This document shows positions 38,730 to 46,640 of a stretch of 64,000 nucleotides of DNA, piece by piece. A program made the translations under genes and the position numbers. The DNA is taken from positions 434,001 through 498,000 of the forward strand of contig NZ_WHUV01000003.1 in NCBI RefSeq assembly GCF_009380155.1, written 5' to 3'. Origin of the DNA: Pseudomonas piscis (lineage in GTDB: Bacteria > Pseudomonadota > Gammaproteobacteria > Pseudomonadales > Pseudomonadaceae). A model generated the notes under the pieces. That model did not search any database. It had not been told where the DNA came from and saw only the letters and a list, made by a program, of their open reading frames with translations. The first letter of the stretch is position 1. Each line of letters starts with the position of its first letter.

Positions 38730-39227
38730 ATGGAAATGTTGAAGTTTGGTAAGTTTGCTGCGCTGGCTCTGGCCATGGCTGTGGCTGTAGGTTGCTCCTC
38801 CAAAGGCGGCGACAACGCTGGTGAAGGCGCTGTTGATCCAAACGCTGGTTACGGCGCTAACACTGGTGCTGTTGATGGCTCCCTGAGCGAAGAAGCAGCT
38901 CTGCGCGCAATCACCACCTTCTACTTCGAATACGACAGCTCGGATCTGAAGCCAGAAGCCATGCGCGCTCTGGACGTTCACGCCAAGGACCTGAAAGGTA
39001 ACGGCGCTCGCGTTGTTCTGGAAGGCAACACCGACGAACGTGGTACCCGTGAGTACAACATGGCTCTGGGCGAGCGTCGTGCGAAAGCCGTTCAGCGCTA
39101 CCTGGTACTGCAGGGCGTGTCCCCAGCTCAGCTGGAGCTGGTTTCCTACGGTAAAGAGCGTCCAGTTGCCACTGGCCACGACGAGCAGTCCTGGGCTCAA
39201 AACCGTCGCGTCGAACTGCGTAAGTAA
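38730..39227 (+). CDS. pal: Peptidoglycan-associated lipoprotein Pal (OprL)
   Basis: 165 residues from ATG 38730. Lipoprotein signal with lipobox AVGC near residues 18-21. A linker and an OmpA-like domain follow, with the peptidoglycan (diaminopimelate) motif in LEGNTDERGTREYNMALGER and the C-terminal RVELRK. It anchors the outer membrane to the wall at division sites. In Pseudomonas the protein is also called OprL. Confidence 0.97.
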   Translation: MEMLKFGKFAALALAMAVAVGCSSKGGDNAGEGAVDPNAGYGANTGAVDGSLSEEAALRAITTFYFEYDSSDLKPEAMRALDVHAKDLKGNGARVVLEGNTDERGTREYNMALGERRAKAVQRYLVLQGVSPAQLELVSYGKERPVATGHDEQSWAQNRRVELRK

Positions 39228-39233
39228 TTCGTC

Positions 39234-40058
39234 ATGCGAACGTGCCGTCGTGCTGTAACTATCTTGGCTCTCAGTCTCACGCCTCTCGCGGCGTGGTCTG
39301 CGGTTCCTGTGGTCGATAGCAACTCTGGCTATGGAAATAGCGGGAGCAGTTATCCACCAGCGGGTTATGGCACGAACGGCGCCTATGCCGGGGGAGGGGT
39401 TTCGACCCCTGTCTCGGCACAGGGCGAGCTGTTCCAGCAACTGCAGCAAATGCAGGAGCAGATCGCACGGCAACAGGGTGTGATCGAAGTTCTGCAAAAT
39501 GATGTAGCGCGCATGAAGCAAGAAAGCCTGGAGCGTTACCAGGATCTTGATCGGCGCATAGGAAGCGGTGTGGCACCTGCCGCGACTCCTGAGAATTCTT
39601 CCGCCGCTGGCAATGCCAGTGCCGCCGGTGCGGCAGCCGGAGCTGCTGCTCCAGCGCCTGCCGCCAGTAGCGAACCGGGTGATCCGGCCAAGGAAAAGCT
39701 CTATTACGATGCTGCCTTCGACCTGATCAAAGCCAAGGATTTCGACAAGGCCAGCCAGGCCTTCTCGGCATTCCTGCGCAAGTACCCCAACAGCCAGTAC
39801 GCTGGTAATGCCCAGTACTGGTTGGGTGAAGTGAACCTGGCCAAGGGCGACCTGCAAGGCGCTGGCCAGGCATTCGCCAAGGTTTCCCAGCTCTATCCCA
39901 AGCACGGCAAGGTGCCGGATTCGTTGTACAAGCTGGCTGACGTAGAACGCCGCCTGGGTCATACCGACCGGGTCAAGGGCATCCTGCAGCAGGTCGTGGC
40001 CCAGTATCCGGGGACTTCCGCCGCACAATTGGCTCAACGGGATTTGCAGCGCATGTAA
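39234..40058 (+). CDS. cpoB: Cell division coordinator CpoB (YbgF)
   Basis: 274 residues from ATG 39234, 6 bases after pal. Signal peptide (VTILALSLTPLAAWSA), a Gly/Tyr/Ser-rich linker, a trimeric coiled coil (LFQQLQQMQEQIARQQGVIE), an Ala-rich hinge, then TPR repeats (YYDAAFDLIKAKDFDKASQA, QYWLGEVNLAKGDLQGAGQA, LYKLADVERRLGHTDRVKGI). It coordinates Tol-Pal with peptidoglycan synthesis. Last gene of the tol operon before a terminator. Confidence 0.95.
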   Translation: MRTCRRAVTILALSLTPLAAWSAVPVVDSNSGYGNSGSSYPPAGYGTNGAYAGGGVSTPVSAQGELFQQLQQMQEQIARQQGVIEVLQNDVARMKQESLERYQDLDRRIGSGVAPAATPENSSAAGNASAAGAAAGAAAPAPAASSEPGDPAKEKLYYDAAFDLIKAKDFDKASQAFSAFLRKYPNSQYAGNAQYWLGEVNLAKGDLQGAGQAFAKVSQLYPKHGKVPDSLYKLADVERRLGHTDRVKGILQQVVAQYPGTSAAQLAQRDLQRM

Positions 40059-40080
40059 GTGTGCTGGCGCCCGTAACAAG

Positions 40081-40106
40081 AAACCCGCGCTTGTCGCGGG
40101 TTTTTT
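40081..40106 (+). terminator. tol-pal operon terminator
   Basis: AAACCCGCG, CTTGT loop, CGCGGGTTTTTT: a 9-bp stem and a 6-T tract. Confidence 0.92.
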
Positions 40107-40223
40107 CGTTAGAATCTGCGCCCTTTTATGACACACGCTTCCTGGGATCTACGCGTTGACGGGGTTCCTTGAAGTGCCTGATGGAGGCGGACAGCCTGTT
40201 TAGCTGTTACGCCCGTGGCGAAT

Positions 40224-40871
40224 ATGCAAGACACATTGAGAATCACCGAAGTTTTCTACTCGTTGCAGGGGGAAACTCGGACTGCCGGGCTGCCTACGGT
40301 TTTCGTGCGCCTGACCGGTTGTCCGCTGCGTTGCCAATACTGTGACAGTGCCTATGCCTTCAGCGGCGGCACCCAACGTACCCTCGACAGCTTGCTCGAG
40401 CAGGTTGCCGGATTCCGTCCGCGTTATGTCTGTGTCACCGGTGGCGAGCCGCTGGCGCAACCCAACGCCATTCCTTTGCTCAAGCAGTTGTGCGATGCCG
40501 GCTACGAGGTTTCGCTGGAGACCAGTGGCGCCCTCGATATCTCGGCGGTGGATCCACGGGTCAGCCGGGTCCTGGACCTCAAGACCCCGGGCTCCAAGGA
40601 AGCCCAGCGCAATCGTTACGAGAACATCGAGCTGCTGACGGCCAACGATCAGGTCAAGTTCGTCATCTGTTCTCGCGAGGACTATGACTGGGCGGTCTCC
40701 AAGCTGATCCAGTACCGCCTCGAGCAACGAGCCGGTGAAGTGCTGTTTTCGCCAAGTCATCACGACCTGGATGCACGGGAACTCGCTGACTGGATTGTTG
40801 CCGACAACTTGCCGGTGCGCCTGCAGTTGCAGTTGCACAAGTATCTTTGGAACGACGAGCCGGGGCGTTGA
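40224..40871 (+). CDS. queE: 7-Carboxy-7-deazaguanine synthase QueE
   Basis: 215 residues from ATG 40224; a GTG three codons upstream is possible. Radical-SAM CxxxCxxC at C33, C37 and C40 (GCPLRCQYCD), the CVTGGEPLAQ glycine-rich loop, and a shortened barrel typical of QueE. It converts carboxy-tetrahydropterin to 7-carboxy-7-deazaguanine for queuosine. queC starts 1 base after its stop. Confidence 0.96.
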   Translation: MQDTLRITEVFYSLQGETRTAGLPTVFVRLTGCPLRCQYCDSAYAFSGGTQRTLDSLLEQVAGFRPRYVCVTGGEPLAQPNAIPLLKQLCDAGYEVSLETSGALDISAVDPRVSRVLDLKTPGSKEAQRNRYENIELLTANDQVKFVICSREDYDWAVSKLIQYRLEQRAGEVLFSPSHHDLDARELADWIVADNLPVRLQLQLHKYLWNDEPGR

Positions 40872-40872
40872 A

Positions 40873-41574
40873 ATGACCAAGCCAGCAGAACACCAAGCAG
40901 TACCTGAAAAACGTGCAGTGATCCTCCTTTCCGGCGGCCTGGATTCGGCCACCGTGGTCGCCATGGCTCGCGCTGAAGGCTACAGCTGCTACACCATGAG
41001 CTTCGACTACGGCCAGCGCCACCGCGCGGAGCTGCAGGCTGCCGAACGAGTGGCCCGTGACCTGGGAGTGGTGGAGCACAAGGTCATTGGCCTCAACCTC
41101 GATGGCATTGGCGGCTCGGCCCTCACCGATAGCTCTATCGACGTGCCGCAGGCACCTGGTGAAGGGATTCCTGTCACCTATGTGCCAGCGCGCAATACGG
41201 TGTTCCTTTCTCTGGCCCTGGGCTGGGCGGAAGTTCTCGAGGCTCGGGATATCTTCATCGGGGTCAATGCGGTGGATTACTCCGGCTACCCGGATTGCCG
41301 TCCCGAGTTCGTCGAGGCCTTCGAGCGCATGGCCAACCTGGCGACCAAGGCCGGTGTCGAAGGGCAGGGCTTTCGGATCAAGGCGCCCCTGCAGAACCTC
41401 AGCAAGGCCGACATCATCAAGGCCGGAGTACGCCTTGGAGTCGATTACGGGCTGACTGTCTCGTGCTACCAGGCGGATGACCTGGGCCGTGCCTGCGGTA
41501 AATGCGACAGCTGCCGCCTGCGTGCCGATGGCTTCCGCGCAGCCGGTGTCAGCGATCCAACACCCTATTTTTGA
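40873..41574 (+). CDS. queC: 7-Cyano-7-deazaguanine synthase QueC
   Basis: 233 residues from ATG 40873. PP-loop ATP motif SGGLDS at 20-25, DYGQRHRAELQAA, and the C-terminal zinc cysteines in VSCYQ and GRACGKCDSCRLR. It makes preQ0, the precursor of queuosine. Cotranscribed with queE. tRNA-Lys begins 64 bases downstream. Confidence 0.97.
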   Translation: MTKPAEHQAVPEKRAVILLSGGLDSATVVAMARAEGYSCYTMSFDYGQRHRAELQAAERVARDLGVVEHKVIGLNLDGIGGSALTDSSIDVPQAPGEGIPVTYVPARNTVFLSLALGWAEVLEARDIFIGVNAVDYSGYPDCRPEFVEAFERMANLATKAGVEGQGFRIKAPLQNLSKADIIKAGVRLGVDYGLTVSCYQADDLGRACGKCDSCRLRADGFRAAGVSDPTPYF

Positions 41575-41637
41575 TTTTTTTCATCTAGGGTGTTGAATTA
41601 TCGTTAGAAATCAGTATTATACGCGCCACCACACAGC

Positions 41638-41713
41638 GGGTCGTTAGCTCAGTTGGTAGAGCAGTTGGCTTTTAACCAATTGGTCGTAGGTTCGAATCCT
41701 ACACGACCCACCA
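41638..41713 (+). tRNA. tRNA-Lys (anticodon UUU)
   Basis: A 76-base cloverleaf. Acceptor GGGTCGT pairs with ACGACCC, discriminator A, encoded CCA (41711-41713). The anticodon loop CTTTTAA has TTT at 34-36, and the T arm has TTCGAAT. Its 3' end, CCACCATAT (41708-41716), recurs at 50299-50307 at the far end of the island, which points to the tRNA as an integration site. Confidence 0.98.
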
Positions 41714-41823
41714 TATTCAAGGTCGGATGCGGTACTAGGAAGGGGCTTGCAAGGGCCAGTCTACTAGTCTTGCAGCCGTCTGGAGCGAACCAAAGGCGCG
41801 CTCCTAGATGATGTCAATATGAA

Positions 41824-42010
41824 ATAGCCCACTGCCGGTCCCGGTCAGTGGGTTTTTTCGTTCAAGCGGTCAACAAATCAGCTTCGCCTTAGCTGGGATT
41901 GTTCCATCTCGACGCTCGTATCATTAATCCTTGTGCAAACATCGACTTGCCGATGTCCGGCGCCGATCAGGCGCGCACAGTTCATCCCGCCGATACCGGC
42001 ATTCCTGAAG
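41824..42010. repeat. Left 187-bp direct repeat of the island
   Basis: About 90% identical by eye to 50305-50491 (roughly 18 mismatches, no gaps). The first ~70 bases, ATAGCCCACTG onwards, differ at one position. It contains a terminator hairpin and, on the minus strand, the 3' end of a reading frame (stop at 41878-41880). Confidence 0.92.
41828..41858 (+). terminator. Terminator in the left repeat
   Basis: CCCACTG pairs with CAGTGGG around an inner CCGG/CCGG, followed by TTTTTT. It would end the tRNA-Lys transcript. Confidence 0.8.
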
Positions 42011-42096
42011 TGGTATTCCAGCGATGGCCTATAACGGCGCCGAACACTACCCGCACCTCGCCCAGGCACAGGTGGTGCCCGGTCGCGCGTATACAT
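41878..42096 (-). pseudogene. Truncated 3' end of an unknown gene
   Basis: The minus-strand frame ends ...RLIGAGHRQVDVCTRINDTSV and LRRS. The right repeat has the same frame (stop at 50359-50361) ending RLIGAGHQQVDVCTRIPDKS, then IELDQLALRRS. Conservative replacements in one shared frame suggest that both are tails of related genes. I cannot name the family, and no complete copy exists in the window. Confidence 0.45.
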
Positions 42097-42583
42097 AAGA
42101 GCATGCGACCAAAGTTCCTGTATTTTGACGAGCGCCGAAAGACTTTAGCGGGTGCCGAGAACCCGTATGAGGGCGATACGCTGCGTGCTTGGGGCATAGC
42201 GCAGTAGCTTAAATTGCACTTTTCCAATTAGCGGCAGACTGGCGTGATCGGTATCAGCCGGTACCAGCAACTGTTTGGCAGAAGCAGGCCTCTGGTAGAG
42301 CTGGGACTTAAAAATGAGCTGCAACAGATCGCTGCTTTCATTGAGGAATAGAGGCTATCTGAATGCCTCGTACACCCTGTGATTATCGTCCGCCACCTGC
42401 AGGTGAATCTGCGCTGGGGGAGACAGTGGCGGTGCAGACCAGCGCTATTGACACTGGCTTTAATTTTATCGCCCGGTAGGAGCGAGCAGTGGGGCAGCGG
42501 TGTGTGTACCGCCGTAGCCTGATTTTAGCTGGCGGGCGTTACACCATGCTCGACTATGACAAAGGGGGGAGGGGTGTTGGCCT
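42011..42583. other. Remnant zone between left repeat and first island gene
   Basis: About 570 bases with short protein-like pieces but no intact gene: 42103-42207 (MRPKFLYFDERRKTLAGAEN), a plus-strand piece ending LKNELQQIAAFIEE near 42350, and 42363-42479 (MPRTPCDYRPPPAGESALGE). These look like eroded ends of earlier inserted DNA. No family recognised. Confidence 0.4.
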
Positions 42584-43570
42584 TCAGTGACGGCTAGTGC
42601 TCTCTTGTTGATCTTTTTTATTGGGATGCAAAGCATTCAATACGGCTAGCTGCCTTTCATCTCGCTCTCCCTCTAGTTTCTGAATACTACTCCTGCCAAA
42701 TGAGCTTTTTATTTGATCTAGGATTTTCGCCTTCAAGGATTTGCCTAAGTAGAAGGGATGAAGTGCGGAGTGCAGCCACAATAGTTGAAGACCTCTTGAG
42801 AATTGCTTCAAGTAACCTTCGAAGCCCGCAGCCCCGCCTCCGAGGTGCAATGACCGAAACGGACCATCAACAGCCCAGCGCAACCCTAACGAATTAGTGA
42901 CGATTGCATCTACCTCATCAACTGATACAACGCCTAATTTGACTAGAAGAATTGCCTCGCGTAGCAGGGCTGTCTGTAACCGGTTGGCGGCAAACCCAGG
43001 AATCTCTTTACGCAGGCAAATAGGCGTTTTACCGACAGCCCGGTAAAAATTTACTAGGCATTCAACATGCTGTGGCAAGGCTTCAGAATGCGGAACAACT
43101 TCCACAAGAGGTACCAGGTGCGGAGGGTTGAACGGATGCCCAATCAGCAAGCGGCCAGGCTCCCTGAGGAGACCTGCCTGAACCTTGGTAGTAATCCCTG
43201 AACTGGATGACACAAAAATGGTACTTCCCGGGGCGTAGCGTTCAATCTCTGCCCACAAATTTCGCTTGAAAGCTACTCGATCTGGTCCACATTCTTGTAT
43301 GAGGTCGGCTTGAGAAACTGCTGTTGAAAGCTCTTTATCGAACCTCAGTTTTTCATACAGGTTCGTGGTCTTTAGTCCAAGCGCTTTGAGCGTTGGCTTT
43401 ATCGAGTCGATGCCATTTCGCAGTCGTTCTTCAGAGGTGGGATCAACATCATGTACGACGACGTGCAGGTCGTGAGCCAGGAACAGTGCTGCCCAAGAAG
43501 TGCCGATGACGCCGGAGCCGATGATCGTGACTCTCTGAACAGAATTGTTCCATGCAGCCTTATCGCGCAT
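42584..43570 (-). CDS. 3-Hydroxyacyl-CoA dehydrogenase family protein (carnitine/gulonate-dehydrogenase-like)
   Basis: 328 residues from ATG 43570. Rossmann NAD site GSGVIG at 18-23. IQECGPDRVAFKRNLW with E93 replaces the usual QENxPE motif. GHPFNPPHLVPLVEVV has the conserved H145, and GFAANRLQTALLREAILLV leads the helical C-terminal domain. The family oxidises 3-hydroxy acids or their CoA esters; L-carnitine 3-dehydrogenase and lambda-crystallin/gulonate dehydrogenase are close in type. The substrate here is unknown. It is transcribed away from the TetR gene, with a candidate operator at 43645 upstream. Likely part of the same catabolic module as the plus-strand operon. Confidence 0.85.
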   Translation of the reverse strand: MRDKAAWNNSVQRVTIIGSGVIGTSWAALFLAHDLHVVVHDVDPTSEERLRNGIDSIKPTLKALGLKTTNLYEKLRFDKELSTAVSQADLIQECGPDRVAFKRNLWAEIERYAPGSTIFVSSSSGITTKVQAGLLREPGRLLIGHPFNPPHLVPLVEVVPHSEALPQHVECLVNFYRAVGKTPICLRKEIPGFAANRLQTALLREAILLVKLGVVSVDEVDAIVTNSLGLRWAVDGPFRSLHLGGGAAGFEGYLKQFSRGLQLLWLHSALHPFYLGKSLKAKILDQIKSSFGRSSIQKLEGERDERQLAVLNALHPNKKDQQESTSRH

Positions 43571-43944
43571 ACAGCCTCACTTTCCTTTTCCCGAGTTCTT
43601 GTTGAGACCAGCCGTTCTTAGCGTTTCATTGCCTACGCTTAGAAGGCTACACAGTGTAACTGTGATTTCATAGTCCCCGCTTAATCGGGCTTGTTTCGGG
43701 TTTACCTTTACGAGGCCTATCGGAAGTCCCTAGATCAGGACATAAGGCATTCATCCGGCGTGTATGGCGGTAGATTGGGTTCGCGTCGGTTGGCATTTGG
43801 GCTGGGGGGGCTGATCTTGTATGAGCGCAAACCCTCGCACTAGGTCGGATGATGGAGCTTGTCACTCAGATTAATAACGGCCTGTAAATCAACTTCAAGC
43901 TCATAGCCTTGCCGCACCAGATGCCGTAGCGAGGAATGCTCTGA
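43571..43944. promoter_or_regulatory. Leader of the dehydrogenase gene / tail of the TetR gene
   Basis: 374 bases with no gene. It contains the operator-like site at 43645-43660; the rest shows nothing I can name. Confidence 0.5.
43645..43660. promoter_or_regulatory. CTACAC-type operator site 1
   Basis: GGCTACACAGTGTAAC contains the perfect palindrome TACAC-A-GTGTA and matches the sites at 44635-44650 and 44756-44788. It lies about 75 bases upstream of the dehydrogenase start. Confidence 0.55.
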
Positions 43945-44619
43945 TCAATCTTGAATCGATGGCAATTCGTCATTTGCCAATTGGCTTAGACCATTGCTGA
44001 TGAACGCGAGATTGTGTGAAAGCACGCGCGACCGCGGTATTTCGGGATGCCTTAGCCACCAGCGCCCCATGTTTTCCCCAACAGCAAATACCGCAAGTGC
44101 AAATGCCTCAACTCGTTCTGGGTCTGTGTCGGGTGCCTGTGCCTGAATCAACTGGGCAAGCAGTTCAACGGTTCCGTGGCGTACGTTGGACAACTCATCG
44201 CCAAGTTTTCCGGACATCGGAACCAGGGAGCCACCAAACAACGCCTGCCAACGTTTTGGATTTTCTTCGATGATACTCAGGTAGAGATCCGCGCCACGCG
44301 CTAAAGACTCGACCGGTGAAAGTTGCAAGTTGGCAAGATCGATTAGCTTTTCTTCGTATTGTTGACGCGCACGCTTGACGCAAGCGAGATACAGCTTGTC
44401 CTTGGAGCCGTAGTGGTCGTAGATGATGGGTCGGCTTACTCCAGCGGCTAGGCGAACGCTTTCTACTGTGGTGGATTCGTAGCCGAGATCAATGAATTGC
44501 TGCTCGGCGATATCCAGAATTTGTAGCTCCCGAATGGCGCGAGGGACGCGACCATGCTTATGCCCGCTGACCTTGGGCACGGTAGACGACGATTTCATAA
44601 AGGGCTCACCTCTACTCAT
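43945..44619 (-). CDS. TetR/AcrR family regulator
   Basis: 224 residues from ATG 44619; an internal ATG at codon 8 is also possible. The N-terminal helix-turn-helix reads ILDIAEQQFIDLGYESTTVE, then LAAGVSRPIIYDHYGSKDKL, the TetR signature. The C-terminal ligand domain is variable (ENPKRWQALFGGSLVPM, LAVFAVGENMGRWWLRH). It is divergent from the decarboxylase-SDR-amidohydrolase-CoA-transferase operon. Shared operator motifs upstream of all three island transcripts make it the likely repressor, released by a pathway acid or CoA ester (inferred). Confidence 0.92.
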   Translation of the reverse strand: MSRGEPFMKSSSTVPKVSGHKHGRVPRAIRELQILDIAEQQFIDLGYESTTVESVRLAAGVSRPIIYDHYGSKDKLYLACVKRARQQYEEKLIDLANLQLSPVESLARGADLYLSIIEENPKRWQALFGGSLVPMSGKLGDELSNVRHGTVELLAQLIQAQAPDTDPERVEAFALAVFAVGENMGRWWLRHPEIPRSRVLSHNLAFISNGLSQLANDELPSIQD

Positions 44620-44634
44620 TGGTTATATGCCGAA

Positions 44635-44650
44635 GGTTTCATAGTGTAGG
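44635..44650. promoter_or_regulatory. CTACAC-type operator site 2
   Basis: Read on the minus strand as CCTACACTATGAAACC, 16-31 bases upstream of the TetR gene start. Autoregulation is likely. Confidence 0.5.
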
Positions 44651-44755
44651 TCGTCGGTTCAGACGCCGAAAGCGCTTTGTGACTTACCTTAAATGAACAT
44701 CTCCCGTGGGGCCTTAGGCTCTAGCCGGTTTGGTATATGTCTTGGTTGCGAATGG

Positions 44756-44788
44756 TAGCTACACTATGTAACCTTCATTGTGTAGCTA
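44756..44788. promoter_or_regulatory. CTACAC-type operator site 3: 33-bp inverted repeat
   Basis: TAGCTACAC and GTGTAGCTA are perfect 9-base arms around a 15-base centre. The left half continues CTACACTATGTAACC and the right half reads CTACACAATGAAGG on the other strand. It ends 34 bases before the ATG at 44823, so a bound repressor would block the operon promoter. Confidence 0.7.
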
Positions 44789-44822
44789 AGGCTCGACCAT
44801 CCGCCTCTTGAGAGTTCCCAAA

Positions 44823-45764
44823 ATGCATAACAATCAGCAACTCGATAGCGCAAAGGCAACAGAGAAGGTTGCCCTGAAAACCTTTGACGGCATTCCACGC
44901 ATGCCCGCACTGTTCGGACGCCAACCCGGTCCACGACAACGTCCCGATCGTAATGAGGGCTACCCAGCCAAGGGTGCTTCGACTCTGGCCTCTTGGGTTG
45001 TAGCTCGTGCCGATGCCAACGCCCTGAAGACATTGCTGCCAGTGGGGTTCACTCTTGCTGAACCATTACTGATCGTTGAGGCCGTCAGCCTTAGCAACCT
45101 TCCCTGGCTCGCCGGTCGGGGTTACGAAATGTTGATGGTCAGCGTACCGGTGACGTACAGGAACGGGGACCTTGAGCAGCAGGGGCGACTGGAGTTGGTG
45201 ACTTGGGAGGATTGTCCTGACGCCATCCTTTCAGGACGGGAGGAGCTTGGCTGGAACAAGGTTTACGCAGACACGATGAAGCGGCATTCAGGTAACGACG
45301 GCAAATCCGTTCGTTATATCGCTTCGTGGGGAGGCACTCGTTTCTTCGACATGGAGATAACGCTCAAGTGTCTGCCAGGTATCCCTGGAAGCTGGCGCAA
45401 GGGCCCTCTCATGCACTATCGAGTGCTGCCTCGAACCGGAGCCTGGGGCGAACTGGAAGTCGAACAGGTCACAGCAGCTCCTGCTATGGTGCCGTTGACC
45501 TCAATGCGCTCACTCAAGGGAGGCATTGGCTGCTTTCGCTTTTACCCTGCCACCTTCGAGCAACTTCCGACTCTCGCGCATGTTGTCAACCGGCTAGCTG
45601 CTATCCAGCTTGTCGAGGTGGTCGATGCAGGTCAGGCACAAGTAGCGGCTTGGACACGTCTCCACGACATGCAGGTGTTGAGTTCTACATCTCCTATCCC
45701 CTTCGTGGCAAACAGGCCCATAGAGAGTGACGATGAGACCTTCGATCAGGAGGTGCCGTCATGA
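44823..45764 (+). CDS. Acetoacetate-decarboxylase-like protein
   Basis: 313 residues from ATG 44823; a TTG 15 bases upstream is in frame. LLPVGFTLAEPLLIVEAVSL and the SGREELGWNKVYADT segment align with the ADC fold and its active-site loop. The Schiff-base lysine position is kept (K146), but the second lysine of the classical PKK is Val147. ADC-like enzymes decarboxylate beta-keto acids or act as aldolase/hydratases. The neighbouring SDR could make the keto acid. First gene of a four-gene plus-strand operon; its TGA overlaps the SDR ATG. Confidence 0.78.
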   Translation: MHNNQQLDSAKATEKVALKTFDGIPRMPALFGRQPGPRQRPDRNEGYPAKGASTLASWVVARADANALKTLLPVGFTLAEPLLIVEAVSLSNLPWLAGRGYEMLMVSVPVTYRNGDLEQQGRLELVTWEDCPDAILSGREELGWNKVYADTMKRHSGNDGKSVRYIASWGGTRFFDMEITLKCLPGIPGSWRKGPLMHYRVLPRTGAWGELEVEQVTAAPAMVPLTSMRSLKGGIGCFRFYPATFEQLPTLAHVVNRLAAIQLVEVVDAGQAQVAAWTRLHDMQVLSSTSPIPFVANRPIESDDETFDQEVPS

Positions 45765-46609
45765 TTGGGCGGATGGGCCCGGCCGTTACGCTTAAGGGAG
45801 CGGTGGTGCTCATTACTGGTGCCGCTGGTGCTTTGGGTGGTGATGTAGCCCTACGTCTTGCCAGTCGTGGTGCGAAGCTTGCACTCGCTGATCGCGATGA
45901 AGCAGGTCTTGATCGACTTATTAATGATTGCGCGCTGCACAAAGTGGTAGCCCGGAAGTTTGTGGTCGATCTACTAGACAGCGAGCAGTTACTTGCATTG
46001 CCGGATCGCGTCGAGCAAACACTGGGGCCGATTGATGTCTTCGTGTCCAGCGCTGGCATTGAGATCAACGCCTGCTTGCATACCATCTCCCCCCAGGAGA
46101 TCGACGTTCAGCTTGGCATTAATCTTCGTGGCCCGATGGTGCTGACCAGCAAAATAGTCCCTGGTATGCGCGCCCGTAAAAGGGGGCATGTGGTAATCAT
46201 CTCGTCGATGAGTGGCAAGGTTTTCCTGCCTGCCAAGAGCGTATACGCCGCGGCAAAGGCGGGGTCGCTGGCTTTCGCTCATGCCTTGCGTCGCGAGCTG
46301 GTGGGTACAGGTGTTACCACATCTGTCATCGCCCCGTCCGTAGTGATGGGTGCAGGTCAAGCGCACAGAGCCATGTTAGGTACGGCCCTCGATCCCAAGA
46401 AGCTGGGTGCAGTCACCATCGAACAGTGCACCAATGCGGTTCTGGATGCGCTGGATCGCCAACTCTCCGAAGTGACCGTGACCGGGAGGCCCAGCGGCAT
46501 CCTGACAGCGGTACAAGCTGTATGGCCTGGTCTTGCCGATCTTATCATCCGAATGTCGGGAGTGGATCAGTTCGGGCTGGTGACGGCTGAAAAGAACGGA
46601 CGCCGATAG
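45761..46609 (+). CDS. Short-chain dehydrogenase/reductase
   Basis: 282 residues from ATG 45761, overlapping the upstream stop (ATGA). Cofactor motif TGAAGALG at 19-26, VSSAG at 95-99, catalytic S149, Y162 and K166 (YAAAK). The C-terminal ~70 residues extend beyond the core and contain a hydrophobic stretch (AVQAVWPGLADLIIRMSG). It is a classical SDR oxidising or reducing an alcohol/ketone. Position suggests it acts before or after the ADC-like enzyme. Confidence 0.9.
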   Translation: MIGRMGPAVTLKGAVVLITGAAGALGGDVALRLASRGAKLALADRDEAGLDRLINDCALHKVVARKFVVDLLDSEQLLALPDRVEQTLGPIDVFVSSAGIEINACLHTISPQEIDVQLGINLRGPMVLTSKIVPGMRARKRGHVVIISSMSGKVFLPAKSVYAAAKAGSLAFAHALRRELVGTGVTTSVIAPSVVMGAGQAHRAMLGTALDPKKLGAVTIEQCTNAVLDALDRQLSEVTVTGRPSGILTAVQAVWPGLADLIIRMSGVDQFGLVTAEKNGRR

Positions 46610-46640
46610 GCGTAATTCCTTACGATGCTGGAGTCAAGTC

